DNA of 64,000 nt, from the NCBI RefSeq assembly GCF_000282495.1, contig NZ_AKJE01000039.1, positions 59,584 to 123,583 of the forward strand, given 5' to 3'. Shown one piece after another: positions 29,248 through 36,883 of this stretch. Made by a program: the position numbers and the translations under genes. Every line of letters starts with the position of its first letter. Position 1 is the first letter of the stretch. The DNA comes from Pseudomonas sp. GM79 (GTDB taxonomy: Bacteria; Pseudomonadota; Gammaproteobacteria; Pseudomonadales; Pseudomonadaceae). The notes under the pieces are model-generated. The model had not been told where the DNA came from. It saw nothing but the letters and a program-made list of their open reading frames with translations, and searched no databases.

Positions 29248-29338
29248 TGTGGGAGCGGGCTTGCTCGCGAAAGCGGTGTGTCAGGCGACATCAATGTTGA
29301 CTGTGCCGACGTCTTCGCGAGCAAGCCCGCTCCCACAG
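29248..29338. repeat. Paired REP palindromes (inverted pair)
   Basis: Two inverted REP cores occupy the gap between pvdO and pvdE, where pvdF is found in P. aeruginosa. No remnant of a coding sequence is visible beside them. Confidence 0.9.
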
Positions 29339-29394
29339 GAATTTCGCTCACCACAGGTCTTGTGACTAACCGGCAATTACCGTCCGCGACCGTT

Positions 29395-29418
29395 TAAATA
29401 AAGTCCCCGACCATTCGT
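29395..29418 (+). promoter_or_regulatory. Iron-starvation (PvdS) box of pvdE
   Basis: TAAAT, 16 bases, CGT on the plus strand, ending 48 bp before the pvdE ATG. Confidence 0.86.
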
Positions 29419-29465
29419 TTTCCTTAAGTACCGGCACTCCCTCCGCATCGAAGCAGGAATCCTCC

Positions 29466-31115
29466 ATGACCAAGCCAACGCGTGGGGCGATCAACGAATT
29501 GTTCGCCCTGCTCAAGCCCTTCCGCCTGATCGTCTCTGTGTCCATCGTGCTCGGCATGATCGGTGGCCTGAGCGTCACCGTGTTGCTGGCGACCATCAAC
29601 AATGCCCTGCATTCCGCTGACGGCCTGACCCGCACCGTGGTGATGATTTTCGCCGGGCTTTGCGTGCTGGCGCTACTGACCACGATTGTGTCCGACATCG
29701 GCACCAACTACGTCGGTCAGCACATCATCGCCAGGCTGCGCAAAGAGCTGGGGGAGAAAGTGCTGTCGGCGCCAATCGACCAGATCGAGCGCTACCGCAG
29801 CCACCGGTTGATCCCGGTGCTGACCCATGACGTGGACACCATCAGCGATTTCGCCTTCGCCTTCGCGCCGTTGGCGATTTCCCTGACCGTGACCCTCGGT
29901 TGCCTCGGCTACCTGGCCATGCTGTCGTGGCCGATGTTCCTGATGATGCTGGTGGCCATCGCCATCGGCACCACCCTCCAGGCCATCGCACGGGCCAAAG
30001 GCATGCGCGGTTTCTACGCGGCGCGAGACTCCGAAGACGAGTTGCAAAAGCACTACAACGCCATCGCCGAAGGGGCCAAGGAGTTGCGCATCCACCGCCC
30101 GCGGCGTCAGCGGATGTTCGTGTCCGGCATCCAGAAAACCGCCGAGAAAATCTGTGATACCCAGATCCGCTCGATCAATACCTTCGTCATTGCCAAGTCG
30201 TTCGGCTCGATGCTGTTCTTCGTGGTCATTGGCCTGGCGCTGGCCCTGCAATCGTTCTGGCCCAGTGCCGACAAGGTCGTGATGAGCGGTTTTGTGTTGG
30301 TGCTGCTGTACATGAAAGGACCGCTGGAACACCTGGTCAGCACCCTGCCGATCATCAGCCGTGCGCAGATTGCGTTTCGCCGGATCGCCGAGCTCAGCGA
30401 ACAATTTTCCTCCCCGGAACCGCACCTGCTGCTGGAAGACCAGGGCTACAAACCCGGCCCGGTCCACAGCCTGGAACTGAGCAACGTGCGTTACGCCTTC
30501 CCGCCGGTGGAAGGCAGCGAGCCCTTCCGCCTCGGCCCGGTCAACCTGCGCATCGAGCAAGGCGACATTGTCTTCATCGTGGGTGAGAACGGGTGTGGCA
30601 AAACCACGCTGATCAAACTGCTGCTGGGTCTTTATGCGCCCACCGAAGGCGAAATCCGCGTGAACGACCAGCCGATCACCGCGCTCAACCGCGATGACTA
30701 CCGGCAGAATTTCACCACGATATTTGCCGACTATTACCTGTTCGACGACCTGATTCAGGGCGACCGACAAGTGCCGCAGGATGCCACGCGCTACCTCGAA
30801 CGGCTGGAGATCGCGCACAAGGTCAGCGTGCGCGACGGCGCGTTCAGCACCACCGATCTTTCCACCGGCCAGCGCAAACGCCTGGCGCTGGTCAATGCCT
30901 GGCTCGAAGAACGGCCGGTGCTGGTGTTCGACGAATGGGCGGCCGATCAGGATCCGACCTTCCGCCGCATTTTCTACACCGAACTGCTGCCCGACCTGAA
31001 GCGACTGGGCAAGACCATCATCGTCATCTCCCACGATGACCGCTATTTCGACGTGGCCGATCAACTGGTGCGCATGGAGGCCGGCAAGGTCAAAAGCGAA
31101 CTGCAACCCGCCTGA
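29466..31115 (+). CDS. pvdE: PvdE, ABC exporter of ferribactin to the periplasm
   Basis: This 549-residue half-transporter (SyrD/cyclic peptide exporter type) has a six-helix membrane domain in its first 300 residues. The C-terminal ATPase carries Walker A VGENGCGKTTLIKLL near 375, signature LSTGQRKRLAL near 464 and Walker B VLVFDEWAADQDP near 485. It carries the acylated NRPS product across the inner membrane so the PvdM, N, O and P steps can occur. It is the only gene with its upstream PvdS box. fpvA follows after 210 bp of repeats. Confidence 0.95.
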   Translation: MTKPTRGAINELFALLKPFRLIVSVSIVLGMIGGLSVTVLLATINNALHSADGLTRTVVMIFAGLCVLALLTTIVSDIGTNYVGQHIIARLRKELGEKVLSAPIDQIERYRSHRLIPVLTHDVDTISDFAFAFAPLAISLTVTLGCLGYLAMLSWPMFLMMLVAIAIGTTLQAIARAKGMRGFYAARDSEDELQKHYNAIAEGAKELRIHRPRRQRMFVSGIQKTAEKICDTQIRSINTFVIAKSFGSMLFFVVIGLALALQSFWPSADKVVMSGFVLVLLYMKGPLEHLVSTLPIISRAQIAFRRIAELSEQFSSPEPHLLLEDQGYKPGPVHSLELSNVRYAFPPVEGSEPFRLGPVNLRIEQGDIVFIVGENGCGKTTLIKLLLGLYAPTEGEIRVNDQPITALNRDDYRQNFTTIFADYYLFDDLIQGDRQVPQDATRYLERLEIAHKVSVRDGAFSTTDLSTGQRKRLALVNAWLEERPVLVFDEWAADQDPTFRRIFYTELLPDLKRLGKTIIVISHDDRYFDVADQLVRMEAGKVKSELQPA

Positions 31116-31128
31116 CTGACGAAGGCCG

Positions 31129-31211
31129 TGTAGGAGCCAGGCTTGCCGGCGAAGGCGTCCTTGAAAGTGCCTTCGCCGGCAAGTCGGATCGCCGCACCGC
31201 TGGCTCCTACA
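31129..31211. repeat. Inverted repeat (TAGGAGCC class) between pvdE and fpvA
   Basis: GTAGGAGCCAG and CTGGCTCCTAC bracket an inner pair CTTGCCGGCGAAGGC / GCCTTCGCCGGCAAG. The 83 bp could fold into one long hairpin just after the pvdE stop. Confidence 0.85.
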
Positions 31212-31230
31212 TGACCGGCATTGCCCCTGG

Positions 31231-31252
31231 ACCGGAAAAATAATTTTCCGGT
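31231..31252. promoter_or_regulatory. Perfect palindrome upstream of fpvA
   Basis: ACCGGAAAA and its exact inverse TTTTCCGGT are separated by ATAA. It lies 74 bp before the fpvA ATG and is followed 16 bases later by CGTCTT, an ECF-like -10. No T-tract follows, so an operator or FpvI promoter part is likelier than a terminator, but this is unproven. Confidence 0.4.
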
Positions 31253-31325
31253 TTGCCGCGGCCTCCTCGTCTTAATGAGATGAATAAGAACCATTACCAA
31301 CTATACCTGCCAAGGTCTTAACCTC

Positions 31326-33806
31326 ATGTCCGCATCCCGTTTCATGCTTCGACCTCTGACCCGCGCCCTGTTAATGAGCAGCACCACTCGCTCGCGCATG
31401 ACGTCCACCGGCCTCGGCCTGGCAATGACCCTGGCGATGACGCCGTATGTCCAGGCCCAGGAATGGACCCTGAACATCCCGGCCCAGCCATTGGCTCAGG
31501 CGCTGCAGACTCTTGGTCAACAGACCAATCTGCAAATCATCTACAGCCCCGAGAGCATTCAGAACCTACGCTCCAGTGCCCTCAACGGCCGCTACCAGGA
31601 AGATGATTCGCTGAACGCGATGCTCAAGGGCACCGGGATCCGCCATCAACGCGACGGCAACACGGTCACCCTGCTGGCGCCGGCCACCGGCAGCGCGATG
31701 GAACTGGCACCGACCAGCATCAACGGTCAGCGGTTGGGCGCGACCACCGAAGGCAGCAACTCCTACACCACCGGTGCGGTGACCATTGGCAAGGGCGAGC
31801 ACTCGCTCAGGGAAACCCCGCAGTCGATCACCGTCATCACGCGCAAGATGCTCGATGACCAGAACCTGAACACCATCGAACAGGTCATGGAAAAGACCCC
31901 GGGCATCACCGTTTACGATTCGCCCATGGGTGGCAAGTATTTCTACTCCCGGGGTTTCCGCATGACCGGCCAGTACCAGTACGACGGCGTGCCGCTGGAC
32001 ATCGGCAGCAGCTACGTGCAGGCCGATGCCTTCAACAGCGACATGGCGATCTATGATCGGGTCGAAGTGTTGCGCGGTGCGGCCGGGATGATGAAGGGCG
32101 CCGGGGGCACCGCAGGCGGTGTGAACTTCGTGCGCAAGCGCGGCCAGGACACCCCGCACACTCAACTGTCGTTGTCTGCCGGGACCTGGGACAACTACCG
32201 TGGCCAGGTCGACACCGGCGGCCCGCTGAACGACGCCGGCACCATCCGTGGCCGGGCCGTGGTGACCCAGCAGACCCGTCAGTATTTCTATGACGTGGCC
32301 GAACGCAGGGACCAGATCTACTACACAGCGCTGGATTTCGACCTGAGCGACTACACCACCCTGGGCCTGGGCATGGCCTATGAAGACGTCGATGCCACTC
32401 CATGCTGGGGCGGCTTGCCGCGCTACGCCGATGGCAGCGACCTGAAGCTCTCTCGCTCCACGTGCCTGAATACCGCCTGGAACAACCAGCGCAGCAAGCG
32501 GGCCACTTATTTTGGCGACCTGAAACACGAGTTCAACGACAACTGGGCGCTGAAGGTCGCGGGGGTTTACTCGAAAAACACCCAGGACATGGAATACGCC
32601 TTCCCGAGTGGTTCGGTACCGCTTGGCGCCACCAGCACCAGTACCGCGATGATCGGCAGCATCTTTGACTACGATCAGGTCGACTACGGCCTCGACGCTT
32701 ATGTGGACGGCAAGTTCGACGCATTCGGCCAAGAGCACGAGCTGATCGTCGGTGCCAACGCCAGCCGCTCCCACAAGGACGACTTCTACGCCGTGGCCCT
32801 CCTGCCTCAGAGCCAGAATGTGCTGAACCCCAACCATCACCTGCCCCAGCCGGATGAAAGTTTTTACCTGGCCAACGCCACCCGAGGGGGGCCGGTGGAC
32901 ATGCGGATCAAGCAATACGGCGCCTACTCCACGGCACGCCTGAAACTGGCCGATCCGCTGACCTTCGTACTGGGTAGCCGCGTCAGCTGGTACAAGTCCG
33001 AAACCGACTCCGTCTCGTTCTGGCGCGGCGAAGGCACACCGACAAGCTCCGAGGCCAAGGAAACCGGGCAAGTCACCCCGTTCGCCGCGCTGCTGTTCGA
33101 CATCAACGACAACCTGACCGTCTACACCAGCTACGCGGATATCTTCACCCCGCAAGGCAACTACAAGACCATCAACGGTTCGACGCTCAAGCCATTGATC
33201 GGCCAGAGCTATGAACTGGGGATCAAAGGTGAATGGTTCGACGGTCGCCTGAACAGCGCCGTCAACCTGTTCCGCACCGTCCAGAAAGATGCAGCGCAGG
33301 ATGACCCGGCCTGCCCGGACAGCAGCTGCTCGCTGAACTCCGGCAAAGTCCGCGCCCAGGGCTTCGAAGCTGAAGTCAGCGGTGAAGTCATCGACCGTCT
33401 GCAATTGCTCGCCGGCTACACCTACACCCAGACCAAGATTCTGGAAGACGCCGATGTCAGTCAGGATGGCGTGTCGTACAACACCTATGTCCCGCGCCAC
33501 TTGCTGCGCGTGTGGGGCGACTATGCGCTCAGCGGCCCGCTGGAACGCGTCACCGTCGGTGCCGGCGTCAATGCCCAAAGCAGCAACTACCGCACTTCGG
33601 CGAGCAGCGGCAAGAACATCACCCAGGCAGGCTACGCCGTCTGGAACGGTCGCATCGGCTATCGCATCGACGACACCTGGTCCGTGGCTCTGAACGGCAA
33701 CAACCTGTTCGACAAGCGCTACTACGCCACGATCGGTTCCGAAGGCTGGGGTAACTTCTACGGTGAACCGCGCAACTTCGTGATGTCGGTCAAGGCTGAC
33801 TTCTGA
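31326..33806 (+). CDS. fpvA: FpvA, TonB-dependent ferripyoverdine receptor and signal transducer
   Basis: This 826-residue outer-membrane receptor takes up ferripyoverdine. A signal peptide ends near YVQAQ (residue about 45). An STN signalling domain (about 50 to 120, ALQTLGQQTNLQIIYSPESI) lets it control a sigma/anti-sigma pair. A plug domain (about 150 to 265, RETPQSITVITRKMLDDQN) and a 22-strand barrel end with the terminal aromatic in SVKADF. The STN domain shows a transducing receptor, fitting fpvI in the same locus. No exact PvdS box lies upstream; a palindrome does. A strong terminator follows. Confidence 0.95.
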   Translation: MSASRFMLRPLTRALLMSSTTRSRMTSTGLGLAMTLAMTPYVQAQEWTLNIPAQPLAQALQTLGQQTNLQIIYSPESIQNLRSSALNGRYQEDDSLNAMLKGTGIRHQRDGNTVTLLAPATGSAMELAPTSINGQRLGATTEGSNSYTTGAVTIGKGEHSLRETPQSITVITRKMLDDQNLNTIEQVMEKTPGITVYDSPMGGKYFYSRGFRMTGQYQYDGVPLDIGSSYVQADAFNSDMAIYDRVEVLRGAAGMMKGAGGTAGGVNFVRKRGQDTPHTQLSLSAGTWDNYRGQVDTGGPLNDAGTIRGRAVVTQQTRQYFYDVAERRDQIYYTALDFDLSDYTTLGLGMAYEDVDATPCWGGLPRYADGSDLKLSRSTCLNTAWNNQRSKRATYFGDLKHEFNDNWALKVAGVYSKNTQDMEYAFPSGSVPLGATSTSTAMIGSIFDYDQVDYGLDAYVDGKFDAFGQEHELIVGANASRSHKDDFYAVALLPQSQNVLNPNHHLPQPDESFYLANATRGGPVDMRIKQYGAYSTARLKLADPLTFVLGSRVSWYKSETDSVSFWRGEGTPTSSEAKETGQVTPFAALLFDINDNLTVYTSYADIFTPQGNYKTINGSTLKPLIGQSYELGIKGEWFDGRLNSAVNLFRTVQKDAAQDDPACPDSSCSLNSGKVRAQGFEAEVSGEVIDRLQLLAGYTYTQTKILEDADVSQDGVSYNTYVPRHLLRVWGDYALSGPLERVTVGAGVNAQSSNYRTSASSGKNITQAGYAVWNGRIGYRIDDTWSVALNGNNLFDKRYYATIGSEGWGNFYGEPRNFVMSVKADF

Positions 33807-33820
33807 TTGCAGCCTCAATG

Positions 33821-33851
33821 AAAACGCCCCGCAATTGCGGGGCGTTTTTTT
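33821..33851 (+). terminator. Rho-independent terminator of fpvA
   Basis: AACGCCCCGC and GCGGGGCGTT form a perfect stem with AATT between, followed by a T run, 14 bp after the fpvA stop codon. Confidence 0.93.
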
Positions 33852-33873
33852 GTGCGGGAAAAGGACGGTGGTT

Positions 33874-34073
33874 CTGAAAGTTCGAGGGTGTTCCAGCGGG
33901 CCTCTTCGCGAGCAAGCCCGCTCCCACATTTGATCCCAGGCGTACACAAATAGTGTGTGCACCGAAGATCCCCTGTGGGAGCGGGCTTGCTCGCGAAGGA
34001 GCCGGTACAGCCACCACAAGATCCACAGTCAGACCAATAAACAGGCGATGTTTAATCGACATCTCCCGCACAC
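33874..34073. repeat. 200-bp direct repeat, copy 1 (contains a REP pair)
   Basis: The stretch from CTGAAAGTTCGAGGGTGTTC to the ACAC before CCTATAG recurs nearly unchanged and at the same length at 34733 to 34932. It includes an inverted REP pair at 33904 to 33998. With its twin it brackets the nucleotidyltransferase gene. Confidence 0.9.
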
Positions 34074-34126
34074 CCTATAGGCTGTAGCGCGGGAAATCTT
34101 TCTACCCAACGAGCTTGGAGGTGTCA

Positions 34127-34708
34127 GTGAATAACGCTTCAAGAGTCCAGACAATCATTTCAGAAGTCCCCGCTCGATGGCGTCTACTCCAGCTTGTTCA
34201 TTCCCTGGGGTTGCCGGATTGTTGGATCGGTGCAGGTTTTGTCCGGAACGCGGTTTGGGATCACTTACACGGACGCTTCCCGTCCCCTATCTCGAGCGAC
34301 GTCGATGTAATCTGGTTTGATCCATGTCACTGCACCCTCTCAGATGACAGGGCTTTAGAAGCAGCTCTGCGAGATTTGGACCCGACAGTCCTCTGGTCAG
34401 TAAAAAACCAGGCGAGGATGCATGTTCAGAACGGCGATAAACCTTACATCTGCACTACGGATGCAATGCGTTACTGGCCAGAGACAGCAACGGCAATAGC
34501 CGTCAGATTGCGCGAAGAAAACACCTGTGAAGTATCTGCCCCCTTGGGACTGGATGATCTTTTCAACCTGATCATCAGACCCACTTGGAGATTTACTGAA
34601 GAAAAAACAGCGATGTACCAAGAGCGCTTGAAGTCCAAGGGGTGGACGACAGCGTGGCCTCTACTCAGGCAGGAGTCAGGTCAACTTACAGAATCATTCA
34701 AATTTTGA
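34127..34708 (+). CDS. Nucleotidyltransferase family protein (DUF925-type)
   Basis: This protein of about 193 residues has the minimal nucleotidyltransferase signature: WIGAGFVRNAVWDHLHG (Gly-rich, Asn) followed by SSDVDVIWFD (DxD metal site). Middle tracts GDKPYICTTDAMRYWPETATAIAV and APLGLDDLFNLIIRPTWRF match the NTP_transf_6 family in pieces. Family function is unclear. The GTG at 34127 has GGAGG five bases upstream. Base composition is visibly AT-richer than its neighbours, and the gene is flanked by 200-bp direct repeats, so it was probably acquired or moved separately from the siderophore genes. It has no evident link to pyoverdine. Confidence 0.8.
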   Translation: MNNASRVQTIISEVPARWRLLQLVHSLGLPDCWIGAGFVRNAVWDHLHGRFPSPISSDVDVIWFDPCHCTLSDDRALEAALRDLDPTVLWSVKNQARMHVQNGDKPYICTTDAMRYWPETATAIAVRLREENTCEVSAPLGLDDLFNLIIRPTWRFTEEKTAMYQERLKSKGWTTAWPLLRQESGQLTESFKF

Positions 34709-34732
34709 ACGATGACTTCTTTTTTGGTTTAA

Positions 34733-34932
34733 CTGAAAGTTCGAGGGTGTTCCAGCGGGCCTCTTCGCGAGCAAGCCCGCTCCCACATTTGATCCCAGGC
34801 GTACGCAGATAGTGTGTTCACCGAAGATCCCCTGTGGGAGCGGGCTTGCTCGCGAAGGGGCCAGCCCATCCACCACAAAATCCACAGTCAGACCAATAAA
34901 CAGGCACTGTTTAAACGACACTTCCAGACACT
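34733..34932. repeat. 200-bp direct repeat, copy 2 (contains a REP pair)
   Basis: Second copy of the repeat at 33874 to 34073, same orientation and length, with scattered point differences. Its inner REP pair spans 34762 to 34857. Confidence 0.9.
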
Positions 34933-35085
34933 CACTCAGGCTACACAGCCTTGCGCCGCTGCCTACGACTACGCCAGAATCCGCCGGCTTGTGCGCCTTG
35001 AGGCCGGACTCTATCGTTTCCGGGTCGCTGACCAATCAGCGATCGGGTTTAGCAGCCCGGGTCATCTCTAGACGCACAACGTTCG
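34933..35085. other. Intergenic stretch, nothing recognised
   Basis: About 150 bp between direct repeat 2 and the structured RNA candidate show no ribosome site, terminator or operator that I can support. Confidence 0.4.
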
Positions 35086-35087
35086 CC

Positions 35088-35178
35088 GGTCATGTTATGG
35101 CGGCTTTGCGTGGGGCACTTCGGTGCGCCGGGTTCTAGAGTCCTGGTCTGCTAACCCGCGTATAGCCGCCACCTCTTT
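35088..35178 (+). ncRNA. C4-antisense-RNA-like structured element
   Basis: An outer stem GGCGGCT (35099 to 35105) pairs with AGCCGCC (35164 to 35170). Inside are a UUCG-capped hairpin GGGGCAC-TTCG-GTGCGCC (35112 to 35129) and a second stem GGGTT/AACCC (35130 to 35157). TTTTT follows the outer stem within six bases, which could end transcription. One frame across it reads FAGHVMAALRGALRCAGF, like the conserved peptide over C4 RNA regions near ash/icd genes of P4- and P1-type phages (from memory). It lies 49 bp upstream of a DUF6124-like gene. Assignment to the Rfam C4 family is a proposal, not a search result. Confidence 0.5.
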
Positions 35179-35226
35179 TTCGTTTAGCAGCGATGTGTAG
35201 CGGCTCCATAACTCTAGGAGCGTCAT

Positions 35227-35586
35227 ATGTTCAAAGCCACACCCAATCCCCCGGAAACCGATCCGGCATCCCCCTACGAATCCCTCGATTCCAAAAAACT
35301 CAACGAAGCCGCCGATCGTGCCCTCGATTACTACCTCAAGCCGCCCATCCCCAAAGACACCAAGCGCAAACCCAGCACCATTTACCATGTCGGCGCCGAG
35401 GTCGATAACGAAACCCTGCTGGTCAACGCCTGCGAATCCCTGGCGTCAGCAAGCATGATGCTCAGTGAGTTCGCCGGGTTGATGGACATGCCACATCGCA
35501 ACATGATGCTGGGGATTCAATCGGTGGTCATGCTCGGGGAGCTGGCAGTGAACCGGGTGCTGGATAACTTCGATCCACGAGGCTAG
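35227..35586 (+). CDS. Small DUF6124-type protein of unknown function
   Basis: This is a 119-residue soluble protein with a Pro-rich, charged N-terminus (FKATPNPPETDPASPYES). A helical C-terminal half from about residue 55 includes LLVNACESLASASMMLSEFAGLM and MLGIQSVVMLGELAVNRVL. It resembles the small DUF6124 proteins common in fluorescent pseudomonads. ATG follows TAGGAGCGTCAT. No motif tells its function, and the C4-like element directly upstream may form its leader or control it. Confidence 0.7.
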   Translation: MFKATPNPPETDPASPYESLDSKKLNEAADRALDYYLKPPIPKDTKRKPSTIYHVGAEVDNETLLVNACESLASASMMLSEFAGLMDMPHRNMMLGIQSVVMLGELAVNRVLDNFDPRG

Positions 35587-35595
35587 CGAAGAACC

Positions 35596-35728
35596 TGTGG
35601 CGAGGGAGCTTGCTCCCGCTCGGCTGCGCAGCAGTCGCAAAACCTGAGCGTGCGGTGCATCTGAAAAACCGTGACTGCCGGGTTTGGGGCCGCTTCGCAG
35701 CCCAGCGGGAGCAAGCTCCCTCGCCACA
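35596..35728. repeat. Inverted repeat of a third REP type (GTGGCGAGGGAGCTTGCTCCC)
   Basis: GTGGCGAGGGAGCTTGCTCC and its inverse GGAGCAAGCTCCCTCGCCAC face each other over about 90 bp after the DUF6124-like gene. A single half-site of the TAGGAGCTG class follows at 35803. Confidence 0.88.
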
Positions 35729-35851
35729 ACAGCGTGGCTGCCTGCAAAGTTTTGCGGTGTTTTCACGAACCTCGACAACTACCTCCACGGCGAACACCGA
35801 ACCTGTAGGAGCTGCCGAAGGCTGCGATCTTTTGATCTTGAAGCTTTACGC

Positions 35852-36808
35852 TCAACCCAAATGCCGACTCAGCGCCCGACTCAAGCTTTCATGCACACCC
35901 AGCACATCCGGCATGACCGAGGCCAATCTGAGCAAGTCATGAGTCAGCCCCGGGCAATGTTCGAGTTCGACACTCACCCCCTGCGCACGCAGTTTATCGA
36001 CGTAAGCCTGGCCTTCATCGAGCAACGGATCGAACCCGGCCAGGACGACAATCGCCGGCGCAACCCCGCGCAAGTCCTCAGCCAGCAACGGTGAGAAGCG
36101 CCAGTCCAGCAAATCTTCGGGGCTGCGGGCGTAGTGCTGGTAAAACCAGTCCAGCGTGTCGTTCTCCAGCAAATACCCCTCACTGAACAACAAACGCGAA
36201 TCGTGGGTGCGCGACGCATCAGTGACCGGATAACACAGCAACTGCACCTTGGGGACGATGGCCACGGTGTGTGGCTGAACCACTGCTTGCAAGGCCAGCA
36301 CCGTCGCCAGCGTGGCACCGGCACTGTCACCGCCGAACGCGACGCGACCGGCATCCAGCCCCAGGGCCAGCGCCTGTTCCGCCAGCCAGGACAAGGCGTC
36401 TTCACCGTCCTCCAGCGCTGTCGGGAAACGATGCTCCGGCGCCAGCCGATAGCCAACCGACAACACCGCGCACGGCGTACGCCGGCAGAATTCGCGGCAG
36501 ACACCGTCATGGGAGTCCAGGCTGCCCACTACAAAACCACCGCCATGGAAATACACCAGCACCGGCATCGGTGCCGCCGCCCCGCTCGGGCGATACAAAC
36601 GCAACGCCATCGGCGCACCGTCCCGGGCCGTGGTGCTGACCTCCAGCACATCAATATCCTGAGGGGCATTCCAACGCAATTGCGCGGTGGTTTGCTCGAA
36701 GATCGCCCGCGCCTCGGCCGGGGTCAGTTGATGCAGCGCTGGCTGGCCTGCGTCCTGGCCGTCTTGCGCCAGGTCGAGGAAGGCTTCCAGATCAGGGTGT
36801 AACGACAT
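35852..36808 (-). CDS. HSL-family alpha/beta hydrolase (esterase), candidate trans-acting release enzyme
   Basis: This 318-residue serine hydrolase has the hormone-sensitive-lipase layout. The oxyanion motif is HGGGFVVG (about residue 88). The nucleophile Ser162 is in GGDSAGATL, the acid is Asp near 260 in AGFDPLLDEG, and His near 290 is in GLTHDLL. The start at 36808 (MSLHPDLEAF) has AAGGATTC upstream; 19 earlier open codons are unsupported. It lies 75 bp downstream of the last NRPS gene in the same direction, with a terminator hairpin between. Because that NRPS has no thioesterase, this enzyme may release or cyclise the peptide. An unrelated esterase remains possible. Confidence 0.85.
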   Translation of the reverse strand: MSLHPDLEAFLDLAQDGQDAGQPALHQLTPAEARAIFEQTTAQLRWNAPQDIDVLEVSTTARDGAPMALRLYRPSGAAAPMPVLVYFHGGGFVVGSLDSHDGVCREFCRRTPCAVLSVGYRLAPEHRFPTALEDGEDALSWLAEQALALGLDAGRVAFGGDSAGATLATVLALQAVVQPHTVAIVPKVQLLCYPVTDASRTHDSRLLFSEGYLLENDTLDWFYQHYARSPEDLLDWRFSPLLAEDLRGVAPAIVVLAGFDPLLDEGQAYVDKLRAQGVSVELEHCPGLTHDLLRLASVMPDVLGVHESLSRALSRHLG

Positions 36809-36828
36809 CGAAAGAATCCTTATGTCCG

Positions 36829-36860
36829 TAAAAAAGGGGCGCGCCTGAGCAACGCCCCCC
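36829..36860 (-). terminator. Rho-independent terminator after the last NRPS gene
   Basis: On the minus strand GGGGCG and CGCCCC form a stem around an 11-base loop, followed directly by six Ts. It lies 24 bp after the NRPS stop and before the hydrolase ATG, so it would reduce read-through into the hydrolase gene. Confidence 0.75.
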
Positions 36861-36883
36861 AGCAATGATTAAAACCCCGGCTC

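Noticed and set aside
31270..31310. Possible Fur box before fpvA (AATGAGATGAATAAGAACCA)
   Set aside because: Match to the 7-1-7 consensus is too poor to support.
31566..34019. 817-codon minus-strand frame opposite fpvA
   Set aside because: It is a shadow of fpvA running through its terminator and a REP pair; no protein family is recognisable.
35803..35840. Hairpin-like sequence downstream of the hydrolase as its terminator
   Set aside because: It is a half-copy of the TAGGAGCTG repeat class and has no T tract on the minus strand.
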